64,000 nucleotides of DNA from Codonopsis lanceolata (GCA_013146195.2 CM028378.1:10965350-11029349), one strand, 5' to 3'. Counted from the first letter of the stretch, positions 9,889 to 22,516 are shown. Notes: a model not told the origin generated them from the letters alone. Translations and numbers: made by a program.

Positions 9889-12469
9889 GTAAAAACATAG
9901 ATGTCTACTTGCAGCCACTCATAGATGAGTTGAATGATTTATGGAAAAATGGTTGTACAACATATGATTCGTCGCGAAAACAGAACTTCCAAATGAAAGT
10001 GGCTCTCATGTGGACTGTGAGTGACTTCCCTGCTTACGGAATGTTATCGGGCTGGAGTACACATGGAAAATTGGCTTGCCCTGTATGTATGGGTCAAACT
10101 AAAGGCTTCAGGCTAACAAAAGGTGGCAAGACTTCCTTCTTTGATTGTCATAGACAATTCTTACCAGATGGACATGTATTCAGAAAGGACAAAATGAATT
10201 TTATCAAGGGGAAGGTAATCTTAGATGAACCACCACGCGTGTTGATCGGTGAGGAGGTTCTAGCAGATGTTGAGAAGCTACCGGATAATCTCTTTGGGAA
10301 AGAATATGTCAACGAAAGACATGCAGGGTTTGGAGTAAGCCATAATTGGATTAAGAAGAGTGTGTTCTGGGAGTTGCCTTATTGGAAAGATCTTCTTGTG
10401 CGACACATGCTTGATGTGATGCATATCGAGAAAAACATATTTGATAACATTTTTAACACAATCATGGATGTCAAGGGAAAAACAAAGGACAACATAAAAG
10501 CACGTCTTGACCTTGCAGAGTTATGCAATCGTCGGCCCTTAGAAGTAAAGGAAATACGTGGGAAGCTACTCAAACCATCTGCCGCTTATACCCTTACTAA
10601 GGAGAAAAAATGTGCTCTATTGAAGTGGGTGACAGAACTTAAGCTCCCTGATGGTTATTCTTCTAACTTAAGTGCTTGTGTTGACATGAATCATTGTAAG
10701 ATGTCCGGCATGAAGAGCCATGACTGTCACGTCTTCCTAGGAAGGCTCCTCCCTATTGCATTGCGAGAGTTGATGCCACCTAGCATATGGAATCCAATAA
10801 CAGAGTTATGTGAGTTCTTCCGGTGTCTATGTGCAAGTTCGTTGAGCGTGGAGCATATGAAAGATTTGGAGGCAAGTATTGTTGTTACTCTTTGCAAATT
10901 GGAGAAAATCTTCCCTCCGGCATTATTTGACTCTATGGAACATCTCTCTATCCATTTAGCATATGAAGCTAGGGTAGGCGGCCCGGTTCAGTATAGGTGG
11001 ATGTATCCATTTGAAAGGTACAAACTTACTTCTTAAGTTCAACCACATTGAAATATTATCTTAATTTTTAACATATTGCCTTTATCCATTAGGTTTCTTA
11101 ATCGTTTAAAGAGGAAGGTAAAAAATAACTCAGCCGTTGAAAGTTGTATCACTGAGGCAGTGCTTGCCGAAGAGGTAGCCACGTTCTGTGCTCGTTACCT
11201 TAGCTCTGAGGTACGTAGTAGGTTAAACAAGGATATTCGTAATGATGATGAAAGGGGTGCAAGTGACGAGTTCTTCCAAAAAATACCCCGTCAGGTCGAT
11301 TCCTTGGTAAAAGACCAGTACATACGAGGTTTCTTACACCTGATGAGATCCGTGCGGCTGGGTTGTATGTCATCATGAATTGTCCTGAGCTACAACCTTA
11401 TATTCGGTAAGCTATCAATTACTTGTTCAATTATTTGATCCTTAATTGTGCTTCGATATCCCACGTGCATTGTTCATTAACTTGCATGGTTAATGTAGAC
11501 TCTATGAGGAAGAACTTGAGAAGAGATGTCCAAATCTTTCACCTGTTGAGTTCTCAAATACGACAGATGTTGAAATACAAGAATGGCTTAGACATTACGT
11601 AAGTCCCTTCTTTAAAACATGTAATATATTTCAAAAATTTACTTGTGCACGTTTCCATAAATACCACAATTTTCTCTTATATGTAGGCAACACAACATCG
11701 GGAGGATGAAGAGTTGCACAAATGTAGGTATTTGCTCATGGGGCCGCACCGACTTGTCAATTTGTACAAAGGGTATTTTGTTAATGGATATGCATTCCGC
11801 ACTTCAGAATTTAATGATTTTCGGGTAACATCACATAGTGGAGTGAGCCTAAGGGGGAGTCAAGAATACTACGGTGTGCTGAATGAGGTTGTTGAATTGG
11901 GTTACCCAGGTCACATGAACAATGTGGTTTTGTTTAAGTGTGATTGGCGCAACTCGATAACTGGTGTTCGGAAGCATGCTATATATGATCTTGTAGATGT
12001 AGATATCAAGTCAAAACACCGAGGACATGATGTTTTCATCCTAGCAGAACAAGTTTACTACTCACATTACCCTCGAACGACAAAGCCAAATTCTAATCGA
12101 AGTGAGTGGTGTGCTGTGTGGAAAACTAAAGCGAGGAGAAACATCGACATCCATTATAGTGAAAGCCCCATTGGTTCAGTTTCATTGTCATCATCGCTTG
12201 ATAGATGTCTACAAGAGGATGTTATGCCTATTCCGCCTATTATTGTATTAGATATTGCGGACGATGCTCACACTCTCGCTCGGGAAGGAGATATTGAAGA
12301 AATTGACCCCAACGAATTGTCACAACCACAAACTAACACACATGCATTTGATAATAGAGTTGAGGTGGAATCAGAATCAGAATCAGATCTAGGATCAGAA
12401 CCAGAGCACTCATCTGAAGATGAAAATGATGAGGATGAAGATGAAAATGACGAGGAAGAAGAAGATTAA
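9889..12469 (+). pseudogene. TNP2-like CACTA transposase, N-truncated and frameshifted
   Basis: Four exons are visible: to 11017, 11093-11406, 11499-11598 and 11687-12469. Exon 1 carries the Transposase_21 core (NIDVYLQPLIDELNDLW, MWTVSDFPAYGMLSGWSTHG, LACPVCM with zinc-binding-type cysteines), then a DUF4218 region ending YPFER at the first donor. Exon 4 carries a DUF4216-type segment and a long Asp/Glu tail. Exons 1-2 join in frame (AG|G), but exon 2 is 314 nt and does not match the downstream phase. Homology switches frame near 11,300 (from the frame ending SLVKDQ to FLTPDEIRAAGLYVIMNC). The family N-terminus with its upstream catalytic block is absent. It would have cut and joined element ends in the nucleus; this copy should be inactive. 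Confidence 0.92.
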
Positions 12470-12659
12470 GATGCTTTGTTATTGCATGTGGTTTTTTCAT
12501 AAATGTTGAAACTAACATATGTGTGATACATTAAACTTTTGTTATTATTGACTATCCAAAATAATATTCTTGGTTTTTTTGGAATTATTTTTATAGAGTA
12601 TGACAATAACGTTTTGATGTTATTTATCGAAATCTAATTTGTATTTTTTTTTTGTAGAC

Positions 12660-14984
12660 ATGGCACCTAGGAAACGTTATGGTAGAGGGGGTCTATCTTA
12701 TACCCCATCGCATAGTGCTAATCGTACCCCCACCACATCAGCCTCATATAATCCATTAAATAATTCTCATTTTCAATCCTCCACCTCACATGGTACAAAT
12801 CATACACCCAATCTCACAGCCACCCATGTTGAAACCTCTCCTACCACTATTGGCACAACCCCTACAGTGGCTGCTCCTACACCCGTTGATGCAACGGGTA
12901 CAACTCCGGCTTGTACTTTGGTCCCCCAGCCGTTTGTGACCACCAGCTTCCCCCGCATTGTTAAGCGGGTTCCCCTTCCTAAAAGGGATGAATTGTTAAG
13001 CTCTGATGGGAGAATCATTATCCGACTGAATAGGGCCAAGAAAGGGTAAATATTTTCTTGTATTGCTGAAAAAACTTGTCATGTTAAAATAATTTCTTGC
13101 ATATAAACAAAGAATTTGTGTTCATATTATTGTTTTTAGACGTGTTCATGCTTAAAGAAATTGTCCTGTATTATCTTGTCAGCTTTTTAGGTAGTACTGA
13201 GCCACCCCGTTTCTTCCGTAAAGAGATTAAGAAATTAGGTTTGGAGTATTGGCCTAAGTTTAAAATGGTGAACGATGAAGTTAAAGAAGCATGGTGGGAT
13301 TCCTTTAAGGTAGTTTTTGAATTTATTTTATATTGTAATGATGATGGCCTAAGTTTACATTTTATTACTTATCTTTTGCTTGAAAATAATTGTTTTCATT
13401 ATATGTTATAAATGTAAATTTTAGGCAAAGTTCTACTGGGGGCCTCACAAGGATAACAAGGTATATATACAAAGTGTTCTAATTTTTCGTGTGCAAACTG
13501 TTATGTTCCCAGTTTTTTAATTTGTACAAATTTCTTTTTTTTAATTTGTTGTATGTAGGGGAATGAATGGCCTGGGTATACCGACGATGTTATACGCGAA
13601 GCCTGGAATTCAGTGGCAAGTGCACGTTATTCAGATGCTATTAGCGATGCTAAAAAGGATTGGCTTAAGGGTACAAAGCCAACTTGGATGGGAGAAGAAG
13701 TATTTGCAAAGCATATTGCAAGGTGGGAGTCATTTGAATGTAAAGAAATATCAAGGAAAAATAAGGAAAATAGATTGAAGGGTAAGTTCGGGTTGACGAT
13801 GCAAACTGTAGGATCAATTCCAATTGACGAGCATTTAGAAAGACTCGTAAGCTTACTTCTTCTCTACATATCTAAGAGCCTAATTTGTTGATAAGTTTTT
13901 TATGTTGTAATTTTGTTTCCATGTCTATGTCTCCTCTATGATTGTTTACGTTGTGGTCATTACTTATAATGTCTCTATCTTCTTTATGTTTATCACTTTA
14001 AATGTCAATCACATATTGCATATTCGTAGGTTGATGCGGCCCCACCTGGAGTCGTTGTGGGTGATGCTGATGTCTTCCAATACACTCACAAGAAGACACT
14101 CCCTCCTAATATTGAGCCTACCTTGGAGACCGGGTGGGTGGATGAAAAGGCAAAGGAAACATTTGTAAGTATATTCAAACCAGTGATTAGTGTGTTGTAA
14201 ACTTGCATATGTGATGTGTTCCAACTTGCATCTTTTTGGTTCCTCGTGCAGTTGAACACGTTGAACACATAACTGGAAATGATATTGTACATTTTGTTAG
14301 GTGACAAACTGGATATGTGTAAAGGAATAATATTTGATATATAATGTTCTAGAAAAATGGTGAATCAAACAAGTGTTTGGGTCATTTTAAGAGTTAAGAA
14401 TTTGTAATACTTGGATTGGTTTTCTTTTGCAAAACAATATCATTGTTTTAGGCAAAGCCGATAAGTTGATGACGTCCTCGATTTCTAGATAACAGTAATG
14501 ATACATTGATTTATTTGTTTATTTGTTTATTTTTTCGTTTAGGCAGTTAATGTTTTATTTATTTTATTGTGTTCAGAATGAGTATAACTCAAAAGTTGCA
14601 TTGAATGAGCTGGAGAGTGATCCTATGGCTGAAGAAGAGGCTACAACCCAACTTGACCACGCCTCAAAGTTTTTTGGGTCTCTTTGGAGAGAAGCAGTTA
14701 AGAAGGTTGGGGGTAATACCGGGAGAAAGGATCGTCTCTACGGGTTTGGCAACTCCATTCCGGTAATCACATCCAATAGTAGTGGTTCCTCATCATCAAC
14801 AAAGAATTGCAATTGTACAGCATCACAACTTTTAGCAGACGCCACGACGGAAGAGGCTATTGAAATATTAAAAATGCCTGCCTGGCAAGAGGCTTTTAGA
14901 GTAGTATTGTCATCCATGCAAAATCAGAACCAAGCCTCTCCTCAGACTCCTTATTCTACGGGCGACAACATTCACATTCCTTGA
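12660..14984 (+). CDS. TNPA/Ptta-type CACTA accessory protein, six exons, intact
   Basis: Predicted exons are 12660-13045, 13195-13309, 13425-13460, 13559-13846, 14030-14164 and 14577-14984. All junctions are GT-AG and every phase fits, giving 455 codons with no stop. The start is the ATG two bases after an acceptor (TTTTTGTAG), implying a non-coding first exon upstream. The N-terminus is basic (MAPRKRYGRGG), followed by a Thr/Pro/Ser linker. The middle matches the plant transposase Ptta/En/Spm (Transposase_24) family: EYWPKFKMVNDEVKEAWW, FYWGPHKDNKGNEWPGYTDD, FAKHIARWESFECKEISRKN. In En/Spm the TNPA protein binds the subterminal repeats and helps synapse the ends. The AG used for exon 2 (AGGTAG|T) is chosen because the preceding AG would give a stop. 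Confidence 0.88.
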
Positions 14985-15244
14985 TCCTATTTTCACCTCG
15001 TTCATTGTGAGTTTTGATTCAAAATTTGGGTTGAAATTGTTTACCAAACTGATATTAGATTCAAGATCTTTGTATCAAGTTCTTTTTTGATCGTTGAGAT
15101 TTTTGACAAATGTGGATATTTAGATATCGTTTTGAATGAACAAGTGGGTGTTTGATATTGTTTCAAATGAATATATGTTAAAGATATTTTTTTATGTTTA
15201 TTAAGATTTTCAATATTTTGTTCAGGTGCAAATATTATTTATAA

Positions 15245-15775
15245 ATATTAATAAATATACCATCATTTTACCTAGGAATTTTGCCAAGGAATATTTCTTA
15301 ATAGTTTACTTTAGCCATGAATATTACCAAGGAAAGTTCCTTGGAATTCTTTAAAATATAAATATATTAAATATAATAAATAGATACCAAGGAATTTTAG
15401 CAAGGAAATATTCATTGGTAAAATAAATATTGCCAAGGAAATTTAGCAAGGAGATTAAAAATTATATATAATAATTTTTTATTTATACCAAGGAAATATA
15501 TTCGTAGGCAATTTCGTAAGAAAAATATCCCAAGGAAATATGTCCATTTTTCAAATAATGGATCTGACATTACCAAGGACCAATTCCTTGGCAAATTCCT
15601 AGGCAAGTTACCAAGGAATTACGATTCCTCAGCAACGTTACCAAGGGAGCAAATACCAAGGAAAAGTATGATTTTTGCCAAGGAAATTTTTTCCACGGTA
15701 AATTGCTTTTACCAAGGAATTTGTATAAATTACCAAGGAAATGTGTCCATGGCAATACTGAGTTTTTTCGTAGTG
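15245..15775 (-). repeat. Right TIR and subterminal repeats of CACTA-1
   Basis: More than a dozen TACCAAGGAA-type motifs in both orientations fill the last 530 bp up to the inverted terminus. The inner boundary is approximate. Confidence 0.9.
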
Positions 15776-15778
15776 ACA

Positions 15779-16543
15779 GGAGACCTACTCTTCTTAAAAC
15801 TACAAAATTCTTCCAAGTAGAGTGCTAATTTGCAGTTTGTTTTGAAAATTAAAATATTAAAGTATTAAAACAAAATAATGATTCTGAAAACAACATATCA
15901 ACAGTATTGTAATGAAAATTAGTAATTAATTGACCGCAAAATGTGATTAATCAAGGGCATACAATTGAGGTAGGTAATTTAGAAAATGAGTTCAAGAAAG
16001 CAAGCCTTAATTACATAGTGATGTACAAGCCATTGACAATAGAACTACAACAAAATCTAGACCGTAACTTAATTAGTTAATCCACCATGAAAATTTCATA
16101 ACTTAAGTGCATGCTCATATAACATACATCAGCACTGAGTTCCATACTACCATAGACCATATTACTCCCAAAGTGATTTTGGGGACAGAAGGAGAACCAC
16201 TTTGATCAGTTCTAGCTTTGCATGTAGGGTCTGCTTCATCCTTCTCCTTGCCTTCATTGTTCAAAAACTCATCCACCAACAAGGCCCGCATTGGTACGAC
16301 TATGTTGTTTAACATAAGTGTTTTCTGGTTCGGCATTGAGATCCACCACATCACTTTTTGACTCCTCTTTGACCCTCCCATCCAAAATCACTGCGATAAT
16401 CAAAGAATGCTTATACTTCATTGCAGCATCCCTAGTACAGTCCCATTTGCAATACTAACTAGCCTAGGGGTGACATAAGGCTAGCAGATTCACATCTATG
16501 ATAAACAGAGGAACTCATGGGAAGAGGTTGACAGGTTGATGAT
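15779..16543. other. Non-coding stretch right of CACTA-1
   Basis: No gene is supported. A minus-strand frame at 16115-16381 ends in a hydrophobic stretch (GVIWSMVVWNSVLMYVI) but has no recognisable domain or supporting neighbour, so it is not called. Confidence 0.45.
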
Positions 16544-16985
16544 GTGCAGCTGGTGTTTTACGACAAGTCAATGAGGGTGTGGGAATTTTGGTATTGTTAT
16601 TGGAAGAGTAGTCGGAGTTATGTTTTCACCAGGGGTTGGAATGAGTTTGTGAAGGCAAAGGGATTGAAGACAAAGGACACAATAGTTTTCTCTCTTTGTC
16701 GACACATTGACAATGATGGGGTAAATGATGCATCGTAATTCAACTAAATTGATGTGAGCTTCTATGATGGGTTGGAAAACAACACTGAAAGTGCTAAGGG
16801 TTCAGGAGGATTTGGGGAAAATGTTAAGGAAGAATTTGAAGAACGACACAACTACCAGAGCCGGGGAGATATTCTGAGGTTACCGAGGAACACAAGGAAC
16901 CTGACCGAGTGAAGGAATCGGTAGGTGTCGATTATGTTCCCTCTTCCTCTAAGAAGAAAGGTTTTAGGCTTTTTGGCAACGTTTA
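16544..16985 (+). pseudogene. B3 DNA-binding domain relic (RAV-like)
   Basis: The frame from 16544 reads MQLVFYDKSMRVWEFWYCYW, then SYVFTRGWNEFVKAKGLK and DTIVFSLCR. This is the C-terminal two thirds of a plant B3 domain of the RAV/NGATHA type, which binds DNA in the nucleus. The N-terminal strands and any AP2 domain are missing. After a stop at 16738 degraded coding sequence continues in other frames, ending near 16,985 with KKKGFRLFGNV, which resembles the RLFGV repression motif found near the C-terminus of these factors. Two recognisable parts of one gene in different frames point to a decayed gene. The last part is also the left edge of the segmental duplication. Confidence 0.72.
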
Positions 16986-17530
16986 GGAACTATCATGTCT
17001 ATGTTGCCAATGTTTATGATCTACCCATTTAGCACATTGGATCATAAATGATTGGGGTCCTCCGATCCTACAAAACAAAGTTAGCAGTAGCATTAGAAGC
17101 AGAATAATCACTCTGCTAGCATACTACACTCGTAGAAAAAGCATGCATTACATAAATTATCAACGCTATGATGGGGCAATACACATCAATTAAATGCACT
17201 TTCTTTTTTGTATTTTCTATACTTCGTGTTTTTATGTCACAATACTTCCTTTGCATCCCTTAACAAAACACTGGAAACCCTAAAAAAGAATCATGTACTT
17301 CCTCCGTTACTAAAAAGAAAAATGTATTTCGTGTCATGTTTGACGCGATACACTAATTAAAAAAAATTCTAATCGACTCTATATAATAGTTTGTATTTTT
17401 TGAGGATACCCACGCGAAAATAGTTAAATTGATAATTGATAAAGGTAACTACCCAAAAAGAAAACATATTAAAAAGTGAACACTTTTTTTTGGAATCGCC
17501 TAAAAAGAAAAGATTTGATAGTAGATTATA

Positions 17531-19087
17531 GGGTTAAGTATACCATTAGTCTCTAAACTTTGGCCAAACTCATCATTAGTCCCCCAACTTCAAAATGTTT
17601 CACCACTGACTAAAGTAGGCCTTTTTTAATCATCAGAGGTCCCTAGCCCTAACGTCGCTTGTGTAATACCGTTATGTGACCATGTGCCACTCACATGCAC
17701 AAAATAAGGGGGTCATGTATAAGATCATCAAAATAAAGGGACAATGTGGAAATTTTAATACCATCATCTCCATTCAGGGACTAATGTTAAATATCCAACA
17801 GTCGTACACTTGTCAAACCTCAACCTACCTCTCCATCTTTACTTGTTCTCTCTCACGCACAACACACTCAAACACACACTTTTCTTCTCCAAATGGGTTG
17901 GAGGATCCCATTCAAAGTGGATGGAAATGGTGGTAGGTTGTCACAGATTCTCTTTTTGTTGGCAACTCTAGCTCTAACGGCCGTGATACAGCTTCAAATT
18001 CTGTAGTGTTGGATTGTGGATTCTTATTCATATTTCAAAGGGCGATTCCAATTACATACTGGTCAATTCCAAATTGAAACTGACCAAACCCAAATCCCAA
18101 AGGAATCGGATTCCGGTCTACAACAACAACTCTCCTCCACAGTACTTTCTTGCTTTCTCAAATAATGTTTTCTTTGCAACAAAACATTAAGCCCCATAAA
18201 AGATGTCTACTTGTACAGGTAACATGTATTTCGTGTAAAACTAAATTAATTCTTCAGTTAAAGTTATATAGCATCAAGAATATTAATTGGAATCACGTAC
18301 TCTATCCATGATCAATATTTCATTTGGCAAAATATTTTTGATTTTTGTGCAGGGGTGATCAAGGTTTTGTAGTCAAGTGTGCAGGAATAGGCATATTTAT
18401 GTGGATGAAATCAGAGAAATAGAAATTTCCACCAACAAATAACTTCGACGGAAACACCCCATAATCCCCTACAGTCACGTCGATGTCGTCCAACTATATT
18501 TTCATAGTACTTTTAATTATTTTTCCATATTGTATAAATGGTAGTGGAAGTAGGATGTTATTAAAGGCGCTTTGATTGGAGGAGGCAGATTTTACTTGTT
18601 TTGCAATATGAGGGATTTCAATTATCTCAAACTTTGGATTTGTTGTGGTGGCGTGAGAGAGAATGGAACAGGGGGTTCTTATGCTGATGATGCCGAATTG
18701 GGGAGACGAAATCGAAACCGTGGAGACGGAGGCCTGCGGCTATGGAGAAGGAGCCGGATGCTCTCTGGGTTAGGGATGAGGCAGAAACGAGGCTGACAGT
18801 GCTTTGATTGGAGGAGGCAGATCCGACATGAATCATCAAACCATGATTGGAGAAGATGGTATTAAAATTTTCACATTTGCCCCTTATTTTGATGATCTTT
18901 ACATGGCCCCCTTATTTTGTGCATGTGAGTGGCATATGCTCATTTAATGGAAATTCACAAACGACGTTAGGGCTGGGACCTTCGATAAGCAAAAACGGCC
19001 TACTTTGGTCAATGGTGAAACTTTTTGAAGTTGGGGGACTGATGATGAGTTTGGCCAAAGTTCAGAGACTAATGGTATACTTAACCC
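17531..19087. mobile_element. MULE-1 (Mutator-like, non-autonomous, 1,557 bp, Pack-MULE-like)
   Basis: Long terminal inverted repeats of about 235 bp begin GGGTTAAGTATACCATTAGT at both ends. The 9-bp TSD TAGATTATA flanks it exactly (17522-17530 and 19088-19096). The homologous place in the other duplication copy (about 27,367) has this 9-mer once and no element, a true empty site. No transposase is present. The interior carries what looks like a captured gene start (17893) and a 22-bp direct repeat GCTTTGATTGGAGGAGGCAG (18,566 and 18,802). It belongs to the same family as MULE-2. Confidence 0.95.
17893..18006 (+). pseudogene. Captured gene start with a signal-anchor-like segment
   Basis: A 37-codon frame starts MGWRIPFKVDGNGGR and continues into a hydrophobic run ILFLLATLALTAVIQLQIL, then TAG. 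A short basic or polar N-terminus plus one hydrophobic segment is what the first exon of a secreted or type II membrane protein looks like. It is preceded by a CT-rich, leader-like sequence. Position inside a MULE suggests transduplication. The parent gene is not recognised and a chance ORF cannot be excluded. Confidence 0.4.
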
Positions 19088-19230
19088 TAGATTATATTTA
19101 GGGAACTTTAAATCTAAAACAATGTATATACTTATATGCTACGACTTTTAATAATTGAGCTGATAAGCATACAAAGTCACTAATGATTATAATGTAAAGC
19201 CTTAGGCACGTTTATCTACAAGAAGAGTGA

Positions 19231-19348
19231 TAAGGGCAAGACAGGTCAAAGAGCCTTGTTCAATTCTTGTGACTCTATTCCCAATACTTTGTAGTAATTA
19301 TATGCTCGTATTTATTATTATTTTATTATATTTAATATACTAATATAG

Positions 19349-19399
<51 letters not shown>

Positions 19400-20092
19400 A
19401 TAAGAAGATAATTAAAGGGATGCAACTTACAACCTAAAGAAAATATATAATAATTTGATTCAATATTCAACCAAGTTTCCTTATTTGATTAAAGAGACGA
19501 TATGGGGGAAAACATTGTTCTTCCCTATTAATTAATTTCCTGCCTCTTTTTGTGATTCCAAACATTATTAGTTTGAAGGATTGTTACCTATAAGGGGATC
19601 GGAGAGGAAGATGACTTACAATAAATTTCCTTACAACTTTCTTTTTCGTTTCTCTTTATTAATTTGGAAGTATTGATTTTTACCTTTAGTTTATTTTTAC
19701 AAGAACAACAAACACAACAAAATGTTGTATGAAAGAAGAACATGATTTGATTATTGATCATTGTTTTTTAGAAAATCTAGTTATCCTCTTGATCAAAGAT
19801 ACACATCGTATTGGTCCGGTCCTGGTTCTCGTACGTCTTCAATTGGTTCTAGACCGGACCAATGTATTGGTTCTCAGACATATTGGGTTGGTTCTGGTTC
19901 TATATTTTTTAAGAATCGGACTATTGGTCTGGTCCTGGTTCTTTCAATTTTTCCAAAAAAGTGGACCGAACCGGACCAAGCTCACCCCTACTTGTGATGC
20001 TTGGTTTGCTAAATTTTTGAAATTTGAAATATAATTCTATAAATAAATCATTCAAACGCCATAGTACAGTACCCCACTCTATGCCTACATGA
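19231..20092. other. Copy-1-specific insertion with microsatellite and hAT debris
   Basis: Copy 2 runs without a gap across this place (TACAAGAAGAGTGA followed by GRAAAAACTACCAAG). The insert contains a (TA)n tract at 19351-19397 and GGTCC-rich MITE debris at 19795-19990. No clear outer termini were found. Confidence 0.6.
19795..19990. mobile_element. hAT-type MITE fragment (GGTTCGGTCC family)
   Basis: Multiple GGTCTGGTCCTGGTTCT and GGACCGAACCGGACCA words. The right end complement begins TAGGGGTGAGCTTGGTCCGG, a typical hAT terminus. The left terminus is not recognisable, so this is a partial copy. Confidence 0.55.
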
Positions 20093-20204
20093 AGAAAAAC
20101 TACCAAGTAGATTTAAAACATAGATAGGATTTCCTATACTCATAGAACATCAACAAAAATGTAAGATGACAAGATACAATTTTGAGAATGCCTTCACCAC
20201 TTAC

Positions 20205-20287
20205 CTTGTGTAACCTGAAATGCTATGAATAACGATCTTATCTTCTACCGCTTGTGAATAGCCATAACTTGATAGCATGGCAAGACC
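20205..20287 (-). other. Exon-like block, copy 1 (partner 27705-27787)
   Basis: An 83-nt block flanked on the minus strand by an acceptor (CCACGTTCAG) and a donor (CACAAG|GTAAG). One frame is open (GLAMLSSYGYSQAVEDKIV). It is nearly identical in the two duplication copies. The family is not recognised, and it may be an exon of a spliced transcript starting near 23.4 kb. Confidence 0.4.
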
Positions 20288-20852
20288 CTGAACGTGGACA
20301 AAGAAACACAAGCGGAAAAGTGATTACTTGTCTATTCCTATTGCTATTTCAAAGATTTTCCAGAATAAAGTCAACTAAGAACGTAAAACTTTGTATTGTA
20401 CCACAATAAAACAAATAAATTTATCATTTATTGATCATTGTCTTCATTTTCTCAAAACAAGTATCATAATTTTGTTAAGAGTTATGAACAAACTTCATAG
20501 TAAGGTTTTCTTTATCTTCAGGAACATGCAACAATAGTCCACAAGTAGAAGTCATTTCTTCGAGTTTTTTTAAAATTAATGAAGCTAAAAGAAAAGTGAG
20601 ATGTTAAAGTACAGAATGATTAAAATTCACAGAACTAAACCATCATGCAAAAACCCTCAACTACGAGAATGAAGACATTACTAACGAGCTGGTATACAAG
20701 TTTCCCTTTTTGTTACTCATGGATGCATAGTAGAATAAAATGAAACTTTTGGGACAATAAATTTATAGAAAGTGGTAATCAGTTAAAATCACCTCATTAT
20801 GCACAGGGAACGCTTTAAGGCCTCCGAGACCCTGCATGTGGAAATTGGCATA

Positions 20853-21675
20853 CATTTTTTAATCATACATTTTTTAATCAATAAATTTCTACCCTTTCTT
20901 CCAATTAAGAACATACATTTTTTTTCCTATTGTACACTTTCTTACCTTGTCAAGTAGGAGAAAGAAACAAAATACTTCCAAAATAAGAAGTCACCTTTTG
21001 GGGAGAGAGGAAAAAAGTGGGGCGGCTGTCAGCCACTTGTGGTGTGTGTGTGTGTGGGGGAAGGGTTTTATATTTTATGTGGGATAGTGTTAAATTTAAT
21101 ATATTTTGTATAAGAAGATATGTAAGAAGATTATACAATAAAAAATATATTTTTAAATGGGTAAAAAGATAAAAATGTATAAATAACAATGAAACCCAAC
21201 TAAAAAAATATATAAGAAAAAGTAAACATTGCCGATGCTCTAACAAAAAAAAAAGGCGGACATCAATGTGTCACGTCAACAACATTGGATAGAAGTTTGA
21301 CGCTAATTAGTACTTAGGTCCACTGACATACATTAAACTAAACTTGATATTTATATTTTTATTATTGGTTTCCTACGAGTTAAGTAAGATCATAAAGTGC
21401 TACTAGTTAAAAACTCTCATAATAATTAGCCTAAGTATCTATTTAACTCATCAAATAGTCGGATAAGATGACAAAGTGCCGGTAAAGGCTTTCCCCAAAA
21501 GTATTTAATACACCAAACAATTTTTAATACAATTGTATTCTCATTTCACTTTTCCCCACTTGGTCTTTAAAAGAATATTTTGAATGTGTTCATTTTTCTA
21601 CGCTATTTTCATTTGAGACTGACGTTCCCCATTCGCCAGCCACAACTTCTTCATTTTCTTATTCTTCTTCATCTT

Positions 21676-21736
<61 letters not shown>

Positions 21737-22516
21737 AAATGACAAAAATTAGTTGCGATTGTAAAAATATTTAAACATAAGCAACATACTTATATTACAT
21801 TTCAAGGATACAATTAAAAGATTATGTAGATTGAGGTATAATATTAATAAATAAAATATTTTTATTAAGCGTCTTAAATTAAATAGCAAACATTTGACAT
21901 TTAAAAGAAAATATTTAAATGATTCTAGGCCCGTTCATCCCGCCTTGGCTCGCTTACACTAAGATGACGCGAGCGAAATTAACAATACTTCCTACTTCGG
22001 AGCTCCATTCTAAAGCTAATCATTTAAGGCTAGTTCAATTGTAAAGGTTTACCCACGACAGTAATTTGAAGAACAAAATTAATAAATGAATCATTATGAT
22101 TATTTTTACTATTATTGTTGAACACATTAAACGATATTTTTACTTGTCAAGAAGCATTAGGAACGTTACACTACATTAGTGCGACAACTTTCCAGAACAC
22201 ATGGATGGCACGGGTCTCTTATGTTAGAGTTATCAATTACATGGTCAAGTCATGTTACAAAGATTGTTACCAGCTTCATTAAGAGTTACAACAATTAGAT
22301 GGTTAAGTTGATGATTATTTGGAATGCTTACGTCATTATTTAGAAAATGACAAATTTGATTTGACGATGAAATGATTTAATATATATAATTTGACAATGA
22401 CTACACTAACAATAAAGTTTGTCGGATTACCACAAGCTTAAGCACATAATATGGTATGTTTATTGTAATTTGATGCATCAATTTAACACTAACAGGTTTC
22501 AAAGGCAAAGTTTTTT
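20853..22516. other. Copy-1-specific insertion, about 1.66 kb, unidentified
   Basis: Absent from copy 2, where the flanks GGAAATTGGCA and CAATGCTTAAGTTAAAA lie about 80 bp apart. It contains a (GT)n tract near 21,050, the compound (CT)n-(CA)n tract, and a segment ending at about 21,242 whose complement reads TTAGAGCATCGGCAATG, a common plant MITE end. No protein is supported. Confidence 0.5.
21680..21736. repeat. Compound (CT)n-(CA)n microsatellite
   Basis: About 39 bp of CT followed by about 18 bp of CA. Confidence 0.95.

Larger units (their letters stand above)
8195..15775 (+). mobile_element. Complete CACTA (En/Spm) DNA transposon, 7,581 bp
   Basis: The left end reads CACTACGAAAAAACTCGGTA and the right end is its inverted counterpart CACTACGAAAAAACTCAGTA. 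The flanking trinucleotide ACA is duplicated (8192-8194 and 15776-15778), as expected for CACTA elements. Inside are dense subterminal motifs, a TNP2-like transposase gene and a downstream TNPA/Ptta-like gene in the canonical order. TNP2 is broken (N-terminus missing and a frameshift), so the element should not move by itself. With intact ends and subterminal repeats it could be mobilised by a related active element. Confidence 0.95.

Noticed and set aside
16115..16381. Minus-strand ORF with a hydrophobic C-terminus
   Set aside because: No domain, no splice or promoter support, and surrounding sequence is repeat-rich; probably chance.
19729..20034. Overlapping ORFs rich in Val, Leu and Ser
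   Set aside because: They translate the GGTCTGGTCCTGGTTCT words of hAT MITE debris.
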